From the NCBI RefSeq assembly GCF_024623455.1, contig NZ_JANIPJ010000004.1:62001-126000 (forward strand): a stretch of 64,000 nt of DNA, in the 5' to 3' direction. A model generated the notes under the pieces. The model worked only from the letters and a program-made list of their open reading frames with translations. It was not told the origin of the DNA and searched no databases. Positions 10,773 through 19,464 of the stretch are shown here, piece by piece. This stretch comes from Paenibacillus soyae (GTDB lineage: Bacteria; Bacillota; Bacilli; Paenibacillales; Paenibacillaceae). The translations under genes and the position numbers were made by a program. Position 1 is the first letter of the stretch; every line of letters starts with the position of its first letter.

Positions 10773-10898
10773 TTCGATCACCTTTCGTCCTTAAAATAAG
10801 TCGCTTATATTACGTTTAGAATAACGCACTTACGGGACCAACATAATGCAGAATCTGGTCAAAAGTTTGCACTTATTTTCGAAGGGCCGTAACAATAA

Positions 10899-10926
10899 GA
10901 AAAGCCCGCGGTTGCTCACCGCAGGC
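10899..10926 (-). terminator. Terminator of the lspA-rluD unit
   Basis: GCCTGCGGT pairs with ACCGCGGGC around a 5-base loop, followed by TTTTC on the minus strand. The stem overlaps the last codons of the RluD-family gene. Confidence 0.75.
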
Positions 10927-11863
10927 GTAAACTATTCAGCACATGCTCCATATCGGCCGGAAGCGGAACCTCGAACTGCAGCCTCTCTCCGCTTCTCGGG
11001 TGAGTGAACCCGAGAACGGCGGCGTGCAGCGCTTGTCCGTCCAGCGCGACGGTTTTGTTCCGGCCGTAAACCGGATCGCCCGCCATAGGATGCCCGATAT
11101 ATTTCATATGTACGCGTATTTGATGCGTTCTTCCCGTCTCGAGCTGCAGCTCGAGAAGCGTGTAGTCGCCCAGCCGTTCCACAACCTTAAAGTGGGTGAC
11201 CGCCGGCTTGCTGTTATGCGACGTAACGGTGAACAGCTTGCGGTCGTTCGTATCCCGTCCGATCGGAGCGTCAATCGTTCCCTGGTCATGCGGCACGTTG
11301 CCGTGAACAAGCGCAATGTATTTGCGAGTTACGGAATGCTCTTTCAGCTGCTCCGCCAGCGATACGTGGGCCAGATCGTTTTTGGCCGCCATTAGAAGCC
11401 CCGTCGTATCCTTGTCGATGCGATGCACGATGCCCGGGCGAAGCAGGCCGTTAATGCCGGACAAATCCTTGCAATGATGCATAAGCGCGTTCACCACCGT
11501 GCCCGACGAATGGCCAGGAGCTGGATGAACGACCATCCCGCGAGGTTTGTTGATGACGATGACGTCCGCATCCTCGTAAACGACTTCGAGCGGAATATCC
11601 TCGGGCTCGATATCCGCGCTCTCCGCTTCGGGAATCGTAAGCGTAACGCGGTCGCCTTCATTCACCTTGTAATTCGTCTTCACTGCTTGACCGTTCACCT
11701 GCGCGGCGCCGGCCTTGATCCATTCCTGGATTTGCGTCCGGGAGACGCCGCCGATATCCAGATGCTCCGCAATAAATTTATCGACGCGGTCCCCGCCCTG
11801 TCCCTGAGCGATGATCCATTCCGAGATGTCCGCGTTATCTTCAAACGGTTGGTTGCTGTCCAT
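10916..11863 (-). CDS. RluA/RluD-family 23S rRNA or tRNA pseudouridine synthase
   Basis: An N-terminal S4 RNA-binding domain (residues ~20-85, GDRVDKFIAEHL then SRTQIQEWIKAG) precedes a pseudouridine synthase domain with the catalytic aspartate in VHRIDKDTTGLL. The ATG at 11863 (315 aa) has GAGGAG 10 bases upstream. The open frame further upstream is inside lspA. It corresponds in place and build to Bacillus YlyB, next to lspA. Which uridine is modified cannot be told. The gene overlaps lspA by 23 bases. Confidence 0.92.
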   Translation of the reverse strand: MDSNQPFEDNADISEWIIAQGQGGDRVDKFIAEHLDIGGVSRTQIQEWIKAGAAQVNGQAVKTNYKVNEGDRVTLTIPEAESADIEPEDIPLEVVYEDADVIVINKPRGMVVHPAPGHSSGTVVNALMHHCKDLSGINGLLRPGIVHRIDKDTTGLLMAAKNDLAHVSLAEQLKEHSVTRKYIALVHGNVPHDQGTIDAPIGRDTNDRKLFTVTSHNSKPAVTHFKVVERLGDYTLLELQLETGRTHQIRVHMKYIGHPMAGDPVYGRNKTVALDGQALHAAVLGFTHPRSGERLQFEVPLPADMEHVLNSLRLR

Positions 11864-12392
11864 GCTTATTCTGCTCCTCGTTCTGCTGTTCGTTAATCGT
11901 CTGCTGCTCCGATACCTGCGCCTGCTTCCGTTCATCGCGGGCGGCAAGAAGCGTATCCAGCAAGATCAAGCCGACCCCTACAACGATCGCGGAATCCGCC
12001 ACGTTGAAGATCGGGAATGTATAGCTGCCGAAATTAAATTTGAAGAAATCCACCACTTCGCCAAACCGGACCCGGTCGATAAAGTTGCCGAGCGCTCCGC
12101 CCAGCACGAGAGTCAATCCCCAGAACAACGCCGGCTTCCCCGTCTTGCGCACCGAATGGGTGTACCATAGCAATCCGGCGACGATCACGCAGGTAATAAT
12201 AATGAAGAAGGTCCGCTGCTCCTGCAAAATACCGAATGCCGCTCCCCTGTTGCGATGGGAGGTGATCAGGAAGAAATTGCCGATGACGCTGATTTCGTCC
12301 GCGAGGTTCATTTTGGTCGCGACCATCTTCTTCGTAATAAAGTCCACGATAAATACGGCAATCGTAATAAGGTAGTAATAAAGATAACGCAT
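11841..12392 (-). CDS. lspA: Lipoprotein signal peptidase (signal peptidase II)
   Basis: Membrane aspartyl protease that cleaves diacylglyceryl prolipoproteins. Four transmembrane helices are visible. The two catalytic aspartates lie in GGALGNFIDR and FNVADSAI. The ATG at 12392 with GGGAGTG upstream gives 183 aa. The last ~30 residues form a Q/E-rich hydrophilic tail (AQVSEQQTINEQQNEEQNK), an extension absent from the ~155 aa Bacillus enzyme and partly encoded in the overlap with the next gene. Confidence 0.96.
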   Translation of the reverse strand: MRYLYYYLITIAVFIVDFITKKMVATKMNLADEISVIGNFFLITSHRNRGAAFGILQEQRTFFIIITCVIVAGLLWYTHSVRKTGKPALFWGLTLVLGGALGNFIDRVRFGEVVDFFKFNFGSYTFPIFNVADSAIVVGVGLILLDTLLAARDERKQAQVSEQQTINEQQNEEQNKHGQQPTV

Positions 12393-12477
12393 CGGATCAC
12401 TCCCATTGATTGTTGAATGGCCCCATCCATCCGCGGAGGGCTGGCGCTTCACCTAGTGTAGCATAGGAGGACAGAAG

Positions 12478-12518
12478 GAAACCAGCTTCGCTCACATGTG
12501 CGAAAGCCGGCTTCCATG
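12478..12518. other. Inverted repeat in the divergent lspA / yteA-like intergenic region
   Basis: GGAAACC and GGCTTCC arms with an inner CTTCG...CGAAAG pairing make a long imperfect stem in the 213-base gap. There is no T run on either strand. It could be a leader structure for either gene, but nothing assigns a role. The rest of the gap shows no clear promoter. Confidence 0.35.
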
Positions 12519-12605
12519 CATGTCCATACTGAAATCGCCTTTCTCGGCGAAAGCTAATGAAGCAATCATGCTAACATGTAAAGCTGCAAAGGACGGTGCA
12601 CATAT

Positions 12606-13343
12606 ATGTCAATACCGACAAGCTCTCAGCTTGACCTGCTGCGCGCGCGCCTGCAGGACGAACGCCGAGAGATCGAAGCAAGAATCGAGCAAAACGAGCA
12701 TTTCGGCAAAACCAGTTCGCTTCGCGACGAGACCGGCGAGCTGTCGCCGATCGACAACCATCCCGGCGACCTCGGCACGGAGCTGTTCGAGCGGGAGAAG
12801 GACATCTCCCTGCTGGAACAGGAAGAGCTGCATCTTCGCCGCATCGAAACGGCTCTCGAAGCCATGGACAACGGCACCTATGGCGCCTGCGCGACATGCG
12901 GCGAGCCCATTCCGTACGAACGGCTGGACGCGGTGCCGGACACGATCTATTGCGTCGAACACTCCCACATTAGCGTTCCCACCCGGCACAGGCCCGTTGA
13001 AGAAGAATTCCTCAAGCCGCCTTTCGGCCGCTCCAGCCTGGACGAGCATGAAGACGGGTATAACGGCTTCGACGGGGAGGACGCTTGGCAAATCGTCGAG
13101 TCATTCGGCAACGCCGATTCCCCCGCCTATTCCGAGAACCGCGATGTGGCCGACTATGATCATGTCGGCATTGAAGCAACCGAGAACGACGGCTACGTGG
13201 AGTCGATCGAAAGCTTCCTCGCCACGGATATTACCGGACGCCATGTCTCCGTCGTGCGCAACCGGGAATATAACCGGTATATGCACAGCGACGAAGGCGA
13301 TCATGAGCTGGAATACGATGACGAGCTGAACCGTCTCGTCTAA
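12606..13343 (+). CDS. yteA: YteA-family DksA/TraR-type zinc-finger protein
   Basis: An N-terminal coiled coil (residues ~8-35, 65-88) with 'ELSPIDNHPGDLGTELFEREKD' leads into a DksA/TraR-like knuckle: C95-x2-C98, then C116-x2-H119 in place of the classic four cysteines. The long acidic C-terminal half (residues 125-245) is typical of YteA, a family annotated as sporulation-related. DksA relatives act in the RNA polymerase secondary channel, but whether this one does is unknown. It is a monocistronic plus-strand gene, converging with a 4-base overlap on the next gene. Confidence 0.85.
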   Translation: MSIPTSSQLDLLRARLQDERREIEARIEQNEHFGKTSSLRDETGELSPIDNHPGDLGTELFEREKDISLLEQEELHLRRIETALEAMDNGTYGACATCGEPIPYERLDAVPDTIYCVEHSHISVPTRHRPVEEEFLKPPFGRSSLDEHEDGYNGFDGEDAWQIVESFGNADSPAYSENRDVADYDHVGIEATENDGYVESIESFLATDITGRHVSVVRNREYNRYMHSDEGDHELEYDDELNRLV

Positions 13344-13675
13344 TACGTTTTGCCTTCCAATTGAATCTGAACGATTCGAACGATGTCCGCGATGTAATCG
13401 CCGATAATCGGCAGATTGAGGGCGCCCAGTATGCGAAGCACGTAGAGAATGGTCGCCGCGAAAAACGTAAAACCGATCGCGATGCCGACACCTCTTGCCG
13501 TGCCGGCGAGAAGATTTCTCCATATAAGCGAAAACGGCTTATTCAGAAGATCAACGTATTCCGCGATATGCGTCCTCTCCATCTCCGACGCGATATGCTG
13601 CATCCGTTTATCGAGCGCGGCCAACGATTTTTGCAGCGCGTTCAAGTTATTGTCCTTGTCCGACACGATCGACAT
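13340..13675 (-). CDS. Small membrane protein, DUF5665-like
   Basis: 111 aa from the ATG at 13675, which has GGAGGTGG upstream. The N-terminal ~55 residues form a charged helix (LQKSLAALDKRMQHIASEME), then a glycine-rich transmembrane segment (ARGVGIAIGFTFFAATILYVL) and a short second hydrophobic stretch. It fits small Bacilli membrane proteins of DUF5665. No function is known. The neighbouring ileS is upstream but a strong hairpin separates them, so it may depend on read-through or its own promoter. Confidence 0.75.
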   Translation of the reverse strand: MSIVSDKDNNLNALQKSLAALDKRMQHIASEMERTHIAEYVDLLNKPFSLIWRNLLAGTARGVGIAIGFTFFAATILYVLRILGALNLPIIGDYIADIVRIVQIQLEGKTY

Positions 13676-13700
13676 GATCGCCACCTCCGTTTGCAACAGA

Positions 13701-13745
13701 GAAGCCCGCTTCCGCCAGCAAGGCGGGCAAGCGGGCTTCTTTCTC
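13701..13745 (-). terminator. Terminator downstream of ileS
   Basis: GAAGCCCGCTT pairs with AAGCGGGCTTC, with an inner GCCCGCC/GGCGG stem. A T-rich tail follows on both strands, better on the plus strand. It sits between ileS and the small membrane protein gene. Confidence 0.65.
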
Positions 13746-13762
13746 ATTTCTATACTATATCC

Positions 13763-16700
13763 TTAACCCTTGACGAAAATCCCAATTTCTTTTTCGCCCA
13801 GCTTTACTCTTTCCATACCCGGGGAGGATTCGTATGAAACAGTCTGCAGCAGCACGTTGTCATGCAGGACGTCCGGGAACGCTTCGAGAGCGGTCTTAAG
13901 CTCAGCGTCCACATCCAGCACGAGGTCGATCCGTTTTTCGATCGGAAGGTCCAGCTTTTTGCGGGTATCCTGTACGGCGCGGATGACCTCGCGAACCCAA
14001 CCCTCTTGCTCGAGCGCCGGCGTAATTTCCGTGTTCAGCGCTACGGTCACGCCGCCTCCGGATGCCGACGCGAAGCCGGACTTCGCTTGCTTCTCGACCA
14101 ATAGCTCGTCGAGCGCGATCGCAAGCTCTTCGCCCTCCGCGCTTGTGAAAGCGAAGTTGCCGCCGGTCACAACCGCTCGAGCTTCGTCAGCCGACAGCGC
14201 CTTGAGCGCCCCTTGGATCGGTCCGACGTTTTTGCCGTATTTTTTGCCGGCAACCTTCAGGTTCAGCTTCAAGCTGAAGTCGACGAAGCCGCTGTCCGAA
14301 TTTTGCACGACGATCGATTTTACGTTGATCTCGTCTTTGATGATCGCCTCGTATTCCGAAAGGTTGAACTCGCGGTCAAGCGATACGATCAGCTCGGACA
14401 ATGGCTGGCGCGTCTTGATCGACGTTTCGTTGCGCACGTTGCGCGCAAGCTCGACGATGCCTTTGGTGCTGTCCATGTCGCGCTCCAGCTCGGCGTCGAT
14501 CTTCGACTCGTCCGCGACCGGGAAGTCCGCGAGATGCACGCTTCCGCCGCCGCCCAGATTGCCGTAGACGTCGTCCGCTAGCAGCGGCGTGTACGGAGCG
14601 ATCAGACGGGACAGCGTCAGAAGCACCCCGCGAAGCGTCTGGTAAGCGGCAACTTTGTCTTCCGACAAGCCGCTCCCCCAGAATCTGTCGCGCGAGCGGC
14701 GGATGTACCAGTTGCTCAGCTCATCGACGAACAGCTCGATCGATTTGGCCGGGTTCAGGAAGTCGTTGACTTCGAGACCTTTCGTAACCGATTGGATCAA
14801 GCTGTTCAGACGCGATACGATCCAGCGATCCAATTTGTTGCCGGACGGCTTCTCTTCGTGCGCCGCAGGATCGAAGCCGTCGATCGACGCGTACAGTGCG
14901 TAGAACGCGTGCGTGTTGACGATGGTATCGATCACCTTGGACTTCGCTTCCCCGACGATGCCGCGCGAGAAGCGTTTGCTGTTCCAAGGCGCGCTGTCGG
15001 CAAGCAGCGCCCAGCGGAACGCGTCGGTGCCGTATTCATTGATGATCTCCCATGGATCGATGACGTTGCCCTTGGACTTCGACATCTTCTGGCCGTTCTC
15101 GTCGAGAATATGGCCGGTGGAGATGACGGCTTTATAAGGCGCTTTGCCGTTGTACAGCGTAGACACGGCCAGCAGGCTGAAGAACCAGCCGCGCGTTTGG
15201 TCGATGCCTTCGCAAATAATATCCGCGGGATATTGCTCCTCGAACGTCTTCTCGTCGCCGAACGGATGATGCTGTTGAGCGAACGGCATCGAGCCGCTGT
15301 CGAACCAGACGTCGATCACTTCCGAAGTCCGTCTCATGACCGCGCCTTCGGCGAACGGAGATTTCAGCAGGATGTCATCCACGTACGGCTTGTGGAGCTC
15401 GATATCCTCCGGCACGTCGCCAACCGCTCGGGCGCGCAGATCCGCGATGCTTTCCGGCGCGTATTCCTTGCCCGTCGCTTCGCAGACCCAGACGTTAAGC
15501 GGCGTTCCCCAGTATCGGTTGCGGCTGATGTTCCAATCCACGAGATCCTCGAGGAATTTGCCGAAGCGGCCCTCGCGGATATGGCCCGGGTACCAGTCTA
15601 CGCCGCTGTTGTTCGCGATGAGCTGGTCTTTGACCGCCGTCGTTTCGATGAACCAGCTCTCCGTCGCGTAGTAGAGCAGCGGCGATTTGCAGCGCCAGCA
15701 GAACGGGTAGCTGTGCTCGTAACGCTCCTTGGAATAGAGCAGGCCTTTCTCGCTTAGCATTTTCACGATATCGACGTCGCAATCCTTCACGAAACGGCCC
15801 GCAAGGTCCGTCACTTCCTCCGTGTAGCGGCCTGCGTTGTTCACGACGCTGAGCATGCTGATGCCGTTCTGGCGCGCAACCCTATAGTCGTCTTCGCCGT
15901 GCGCCGGCGCGATGTGGACGATGCCCGTACCGCTCGAGTCGCTGACGAAATCGCCCGTGATGACGATATGCCCCTTCTCAATAGGTACGTAACGGAACGG
16001 AGGCTCGTATGCGAGGCCCGCAAGCTCGGAGCCCTTCAACGTGGACAGAATTTCGTAGTTTTCCTTCAGCACGTCCTCGGCCAGCGCTTCGGCTACGATG
16101 TACACTTCACCGTCCTTCGAGGCTCTCACATATTGGAGATCCGCGTTAACGGCAAGCGCGACGTTCGCAGGCAGCGTCCAAGGGGTTGTCGTCCAAGCGA
16201 GAACGAACTCGCCGGAATCCTTCAGCTTGAATTTCGCCGTGGCGCTCAAATCCTTGACGTCTTCATAGCCCTGCGCAACCTCGTGCGAGCTTAGCGTCGT
16301 CTGGCAGCAAGGGCAATAAGGACTGACGCGGTGACCGCGATACAGCAGGCCCTTTTTGTGAATCGTCGACAAAATATGCCATACGCTTTCGATATACTCA
16401 TTTTTGAGCGTAATGTAAGGGTTATCGAGATCCGTCCAGTACGCGATCGCCTCGGTCAACTCGCGCCATTGCTTCTCGTATTCGAATACGCTGTCTTTAC
16501 ATTTTTTCACGAACGCTTCCACGCCGTAATTTTCGATCTCTTGCTTGCCGGAGATGCCAAGCTGCTTCTCCACGCCAAGCTCGACCGGCAGGCCATGCGT
16601 ATCCCAGCCCGCTTTGCGGACGACGCGGTAGCCCGCCATCGTTTTGTAACGGCAGATAAAATCTTTGATAACCCGGCCCAGCACGTGCCCGATATGCGGG

Positions 16701-16855
16701 GCGCCGTTCGCAGTCGGCGGACCTTCGTAGAAGACGAAGTTCGGCTTGCCTTCCCGGTTCAGAATCGATTGTTTGAACGTATCCTGCTCTCTCCATTGCT
16801 CAAGCACTCTTAGCTCGCGTGCTCGAGCGCGTTCCTTCACATCTACGCGTTGCAT
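13763..16855 (-). CDS. ileS: Isoleucyl-tRNA synthetase, eukaryote-like type 2
   Basis: Charges tRNA-Ile and edits valine. Class I signatures: HIGH at residues 54-57 and KMSKS at 590-594. The CP1 editing domain lies near 200-400 with the TTTPWTLPAN element and a CPCC zinc knuckle at 181-184. The ATG at 16855 (8 bases after AAGGAG) gives 1030 aa, longer than the ~920 aa Bacillus type 1 enzyme. The ARNVRNETSIKTRQPL segment and the lack of a C-terminal four-cysteine zinc finger mark it as type 2, the class often naturally insensitive to mupirocin. It sits at the housekeeping ileS place after divIVA and is controlled by the T-box upstream. Confidence 0.95.
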   Translation of the reverse strand: MQRVDVKERARARELRVLEQWREQDTFKQSILNREGKPNFVFYEGPPTANGAPHIGHVLGRVIKDFICRYKTMAGYRVVRKAGWDTHGLPVELGVEKQLGISGKQEIENYGVEAFVKKCKDSVFEYEKQWRELTEAIAYWTDLDNPYITLKNEYIESVWHILSTIHKKGLLYRGHRVSPYCPCCQTTLSSHEVAQGYEDVKDLSATAKFKLKDSGEFVLAWTTTPWTLPANVALAVNADLQYVRASKDGEVYIVAEALAEDVLKENYEILSTLKGSELAGLAYEPPFRYVPIEKGHIVITGDFVSDSSGTGIVHIAPAHGEDDYRVARQNGISMLSVVNNAGRYTEEVTDLAGRFVKDCDVDIVKMLSEKGLLYSKERYEHSYPFCWRCKSPLLYYATESWFIETTAVKDQLIANNSGVDWYPGHIREGRFGKFLEDLVDWNISRNRYWGTPLNVWVCEATGKEYAPESIADLRARAVGDVPEDIELHKPYVDDILLKSPFAEGAVMRRTSEVIDVWFDSGSMPFAQQHHPFGDEKTFEEQYPADIICEGIDQTRGWFFSLLAVSTLYNGKAPYKAVISTGHILDENGQKMSKSKGNVIDPWEIINEYGTDAFRWALLADSAPWNSKRFSRGIVGEAKSKVIDTIVNTHAFYALYASIDGFDPAAHEEKPSGNKLDRWIVSRLNSLIQSVTKGLEVNDFLNPAKSIELFVDELSNWYIRRSRDRFWGSGLSEDKVAAYQTLRGVLLTLSRLIAPYTPLLADDVYGNLGGGGSVHLADFPVADESKIDAELERDMDSTKGIVELARNVRNETSIKTRQPLSELIVSLDREFNLSEYEAIIKDEINVKSIVVQNSDSGFVDFSLKLNLKVAGKKYGKNVGPIQGALKALSADEARAVVTGGNFAFTSAEGEELAIALDELLVEKQAKSGFASASGGGVTVALNTEITPALEQEGWVREVIRAVQDTRKKLDLPIEKRIDLVLDVDAELKTALEAFPDVLHDNVLLQTVSYESSPGMERVKLGEKEIGIFVKG

Positions 16856-16883
16856 GTTCATGTCTCCTTCCAATAGTTCAACA

Positions 16884-17222
16884 GAAAAAAATAAAGCCCC
16901 GTCCCCTGAAAAGGGACGAGGCAAACTCGCGATACCACCCTTGTTCCGCCAACCCTAGCCCATTCATGAGCAAGAGCCGAGCCATCGCGCAAAAATCGGG
17001 CGAGGCCGCTGGCGGCACCTTAGCTGCGAACCATTATGATTCGCATTCCCTGTAACGGGGGACGGCCGTAGATGCTTAATGCCGCATGACGATGCGGGTT
17101 AGGCGCCTCTTCTCGGAGAGGATCTTCCGTAATGGCTCACACGCCGGCTTGCAGCAATCGCCGGCTCTCTGGGGAGTGAACGCAGGACGTACTTGTTCTC
17201 GTCATCGAAGTTCGAAGTTTAT
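16884..17222 (-). promoter_or_regulatory. T-box leader riboswitch of ileS
   Basis: On the minus strand the leader shows the AGAGAG and GCTGCAAG elements of stem I, a candidate Ile specifier codon AUC at 17121-17123, the T-box sequence AAGGGTGGTATCGCG at 16928-16942, and a GC-rich terminator hairpin (16896-16922) followed by a T run (16884-16895). Uncharged tRNA-Ile would pair with the specifier and the T-box bulge and block termination. The specifier placement is an inference from spacing and was not folded by computer. This leader and its promoter fill the 433-base ileS-divIVA gap. Confidence 0.9.
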
Positions 17223-17233
17223 GGTTACCAATA

Positions 17234-17263
17234 GTTATAGCTTAATCCGATCCCACTTGTCAA
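17234..17263 (-). promoter_or_regulatory. Sigma-A promoter of the ileS T-box transcript
   Basis: TTGACA (17258-17263), an 18-base spacer and TATAAC (17234-17239) on the minus strand, directly before the T-box leader and just after the divIVA stop. Confidence 0.75.
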
Positions 17264-17288
17264 ACGGGCAATCGCCCTGAACTTGAAA

Positions 17289-17789
17289 CTAGCCGCGAAG
17301 CAGCTCGCGTTCCGAATCGCGGGACGAGCTGGATTCCAGCGTCTCCCAGCCTTCTTGGGCAAGCAGCTCAAGCTGGGCTTCCACCAGCGTGCGGAATCTG
17401 GCGCGGTAGATCGAAGCTTGCTTCTTGAGCTCCTCCACCTCGAGGGACACTTTGCGAGACTTGTTGAGCGAATCGTTAACGATGCGGTCGGCGTTTTTCT
17501 CCGCTTCCTTAATAATAAGCTGCGCTTCCTTCTTCGCGTTATTGCGTACCTCGTCTGCCGCTTCCTGCGCGACGATGATCGTCTTGCTTAGCGTTTCCTC
17601 GATATTGGCGAAGTGGTTCAGCTTCTCTTGCAGCGCGAGCATCTGGTTTTGTATTTCTTTGTTCTCGCGGATCAGCGATTCGTAATCTTTGATGACCTGA
17701 TCCAGAAACTCGTTCACTTCATCCTCGTCGTAACCGCGAAGACGGCGGGAGAATTCCTTGTTATGTATGTCCAATGGCGTAAGCGGCAT
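17289..17789 (-). CDS. divIVA: Cell division / polarity protein DivIVA
   Basis: Curvature-sensing coiled-coil protein at poles and septa. The N-terminal membrane-binding and dimer domain is seen as LTPLDIHNKEFSRRLRGYDEDEVNEF (residues 3-28, written here in two parts: LTPLDIHNKEF and SRRLRGYDEDEVNEF), followed by continuous coiled coil to about residue 145. 166 aa matches the Bacillus protein. It has a clear AGGAGG site upstream and lies between ylmH and ileS as in Bacillus. Confidence 0.96.
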   Translation of the reverse strand: MPLTPLDIHNKEFSRRLRGYDEDEVNEFLDQVIKDYESLIRENKEIQNQMLALQEKLNHFANIEETLSKTIIVAQEAADEVRNNAKKEAQLIIKEAEKNADRIVNDSLNKSRKVSLEVEELKKQASIYRARFRTLVEAQLELLAQEGWETLESSSSRDSERELLRG

Positions 17790-17906
17790 TGGCGCACCTC
17801 CTATTAATGTTAGCTGAGCCGCCTTGCGGCAGCAGGCGCTAGCTGTCAGCCCTCGCCCTTCTTAGAAGTAGTGATTCGACAGTCCTGCGTTTTTTCCTGC
17901 AACGCG

Positions 17907-18689
17907 CTAAATAAATTTACCGATTTTTACCCGAATCCTGCCCTTTTTTGTCACTCCGTCGACTTCAAGCACCTTGAATCGACCCAATCCTTTGAACGAG
18001 ACGACATCGCCTTGCTTGAGCTGCTCCGAAGGATCCTCCTCCGACTTCCAGTTCACTCTGCAGCGGCCGGCCCGGATCGGATCGACGATCTTAGACCGGC
18101 TGACCCGGTACACGTCGCTGGCGATGCCGTCCAGCCGCATCGAAGCGACGGTCAGGCTCATCTCCTCCAGCTTGACCTCCACTGTCTTCAGCTCGCTGAG
18201 CGGCAGAATATCCGTGAGCACGTTCAGCCTATGGACTTGTCTCAGATGAACGTTTAAATAATCGGCGATTTCATCCGTTACGATAATGTGCGCGAAAGCG
18301 TCATGAACATGGATATCTCCGATGCGATCCCTTTTGATGCCAAGGCCAAGCAGCGCGCCCAGGAAGTCTCCATGGTCCAGGTCCTGATAGGTGGCGCCCG
18401 ACGGATTAACCTCCAGCACGGCGATACCCGCGGATTCGCTGTCCAAATCGCGGTAATCCGGCGCAATGAGGGCCCGCACCCGCTCCGCGTCGGCATAGCC
18501 GCCTTCCAGCCTAACCGTAACGTCCGGATTACGGCTCGCCAGCATCGTCAGGATCTGGGCTTGTCTAGGGTCCAAAAAATCGGTCCGCTTCAGCTCATGC
18601 TGCGATGCGGACCGATCTACCCATTCCAGCACCCGATCGACAAACGGCTTCTCTTCGGGGTGAAAGTGATTATAAATAGCTGCCTTCAT
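17907..18689 (-). CDS. ylmH: YlmH family RNA-binding protein (S4 domain)
   Basis: 260 aa with a C-terminal S4 domain (residues ~180-250: VASMRLDGIASDVYRVSRSKI). B. subtilis YlmH has been described as binding stalled large ribosomal subunits in ribosome-associated quality control. The N-terminal domain carries the YlmH pattern FLDPRQAQILTML near residues 42-54. It lies between ylmG and divIVA as in other Bacilli. Confidence 0.93.
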   Translation of the reverse strand: MKAAIYNHFHPEEKPFVDRVLEWVDRSASQHELKRTDFLDPRQAQILTMLASRNPDVTVRLEGGYADAERVRALIAPDYRDLDSESAGIAVLEVNPSGATYQDLDHGDFLGALLGLGIKRDRIGDIHVHDAFAHIIVTDEIADYLNVHLRQVHRLNVLTDILPLSELKTVEVKLEEMSLTVASMRLDGIASDVYRVSRSKIVDPIRAGRCRVNWKSEEDPSEQLKQGDVVSFKGLGRFKVLEVDGVTKKGRIRVKIGKFI

Positions 18690-18698
18690 GTTCGTTAC

Positions 18699-18977
18699 CT
18701 AACCTACCATGTTGAACAAATATTCAATGACGGAGATCAAGCCGATCGTGATGAAGCGCAGGGCGAGCAGCGCAACAATCGGAGACAGGTCGAGCACGCC
18801 GCCGATCGGCGGGATGAAACGGCGGAAGATGCCGATGTACGGCTCCACGATCTTCCCGAGCAGCTGTCCGATGAAGCTTTCCCGCGCATTAGGAAACCAC
18901 GACAGCAATACGTATCCGATAATAAGGTAGCTGTAAATTTCAAGCGCTAAGTGCACAAATCCAAGTACTGTATCCAA
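18699..18977 (-). CDS. ylmG: YggT family membrane protein (YlmG)
   Basis: 92 aa with two hydrophobic segments (LALEIYSYLIIGYVLLSWF and the C-terminal LSPIVALLALRFITIGLIS) joined by the conserved loop with PYIGIFRRFIPPIGG. The family is linked to division-site membrane organisation and, in plastids, to nucleoid distribution. The exact role is not known. It starts 7 bases after sepF and ends 9 bases before ylmH. Confidence 0.92.
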   Translation of the reverse strand: MDTVLGFVHLALEIYSYLIIGYVLLSWFPNARESFIGQLLGKIVEPYIGIFRRFIPPIGGVLDLSPIVALLALRFITIGLISVIEYLFNMVG

Positions 18978-18984
18978 TCCAAGG

Positions 18985-19464
18985 TCACCTCATTTTGTTG
19001 TAATCGTTCTCCTCTGCCAGCAAGTCCGTTATGGCACCTTGAATTTCGACCGAGTCGGGCGTACAGAGAAAAATATTAGGGCCCAGCTTCGAGATGCTGC
19101 CGCTTAAAGCGTACACCGTGCCGCTCAAGAAATCAACAATGCGCAGCGCAAGGTCGCTTCTGACGCGCTGAAGGTTCACAATGACCGCCCTGCGCGAACG
19201 AAGATGGTCCGCGATTTCCTGCGCTTCGTCATACGAACGAGGCTCGCTCAGCACGACGCGGGTATTCTTCTGGGAATGTATGCTGACGACGTTGTTCCCG
19301 GTGCCTGTTATGCCGCTTTGGGTTCTGAAGTTTCTACGTGTCTCGAACGGAGAGGTTTCAGGTTCTTGCTCTTCGATCTGATTCTGGCTCACCCGCTCGC
19401 GCTCGACGACTTCTTCTTCCTCCTGCAGCCCGAAGAAATTCATAAACCGATTCATGACGCTCAT
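18985..19464 (-). CDS. sepF: Cell division protein SepF
   Basis: Bundles FtsZ filaments and anchors them to the membrane. The N-terminal amphipathic helix [13 protein letters not shown] is present, then an acidic linker, then the SepF domain (residues ~70-155: [25 protein letters not shown] and [13 protein letters not shown]). 159 aa. Its start overlaps the end of ylmE by 4 bases, so they are translationally coupled. Confidence 0.95.
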   Translation of the reverse strand: MSVMNRFMNFFGLQEEEEVVERERVSQNQIEEQEPETSPFETRRNFRTQSGITGTGNNVVSIHSQKNTRVVLSEPRSYDEAQEIADHLRSRRAVIVNLQRVRSDLALRIVDFLSGTVYALSGSISKLGPNIFLCTPDSVEIQGAITDLLAEENDYNKMR

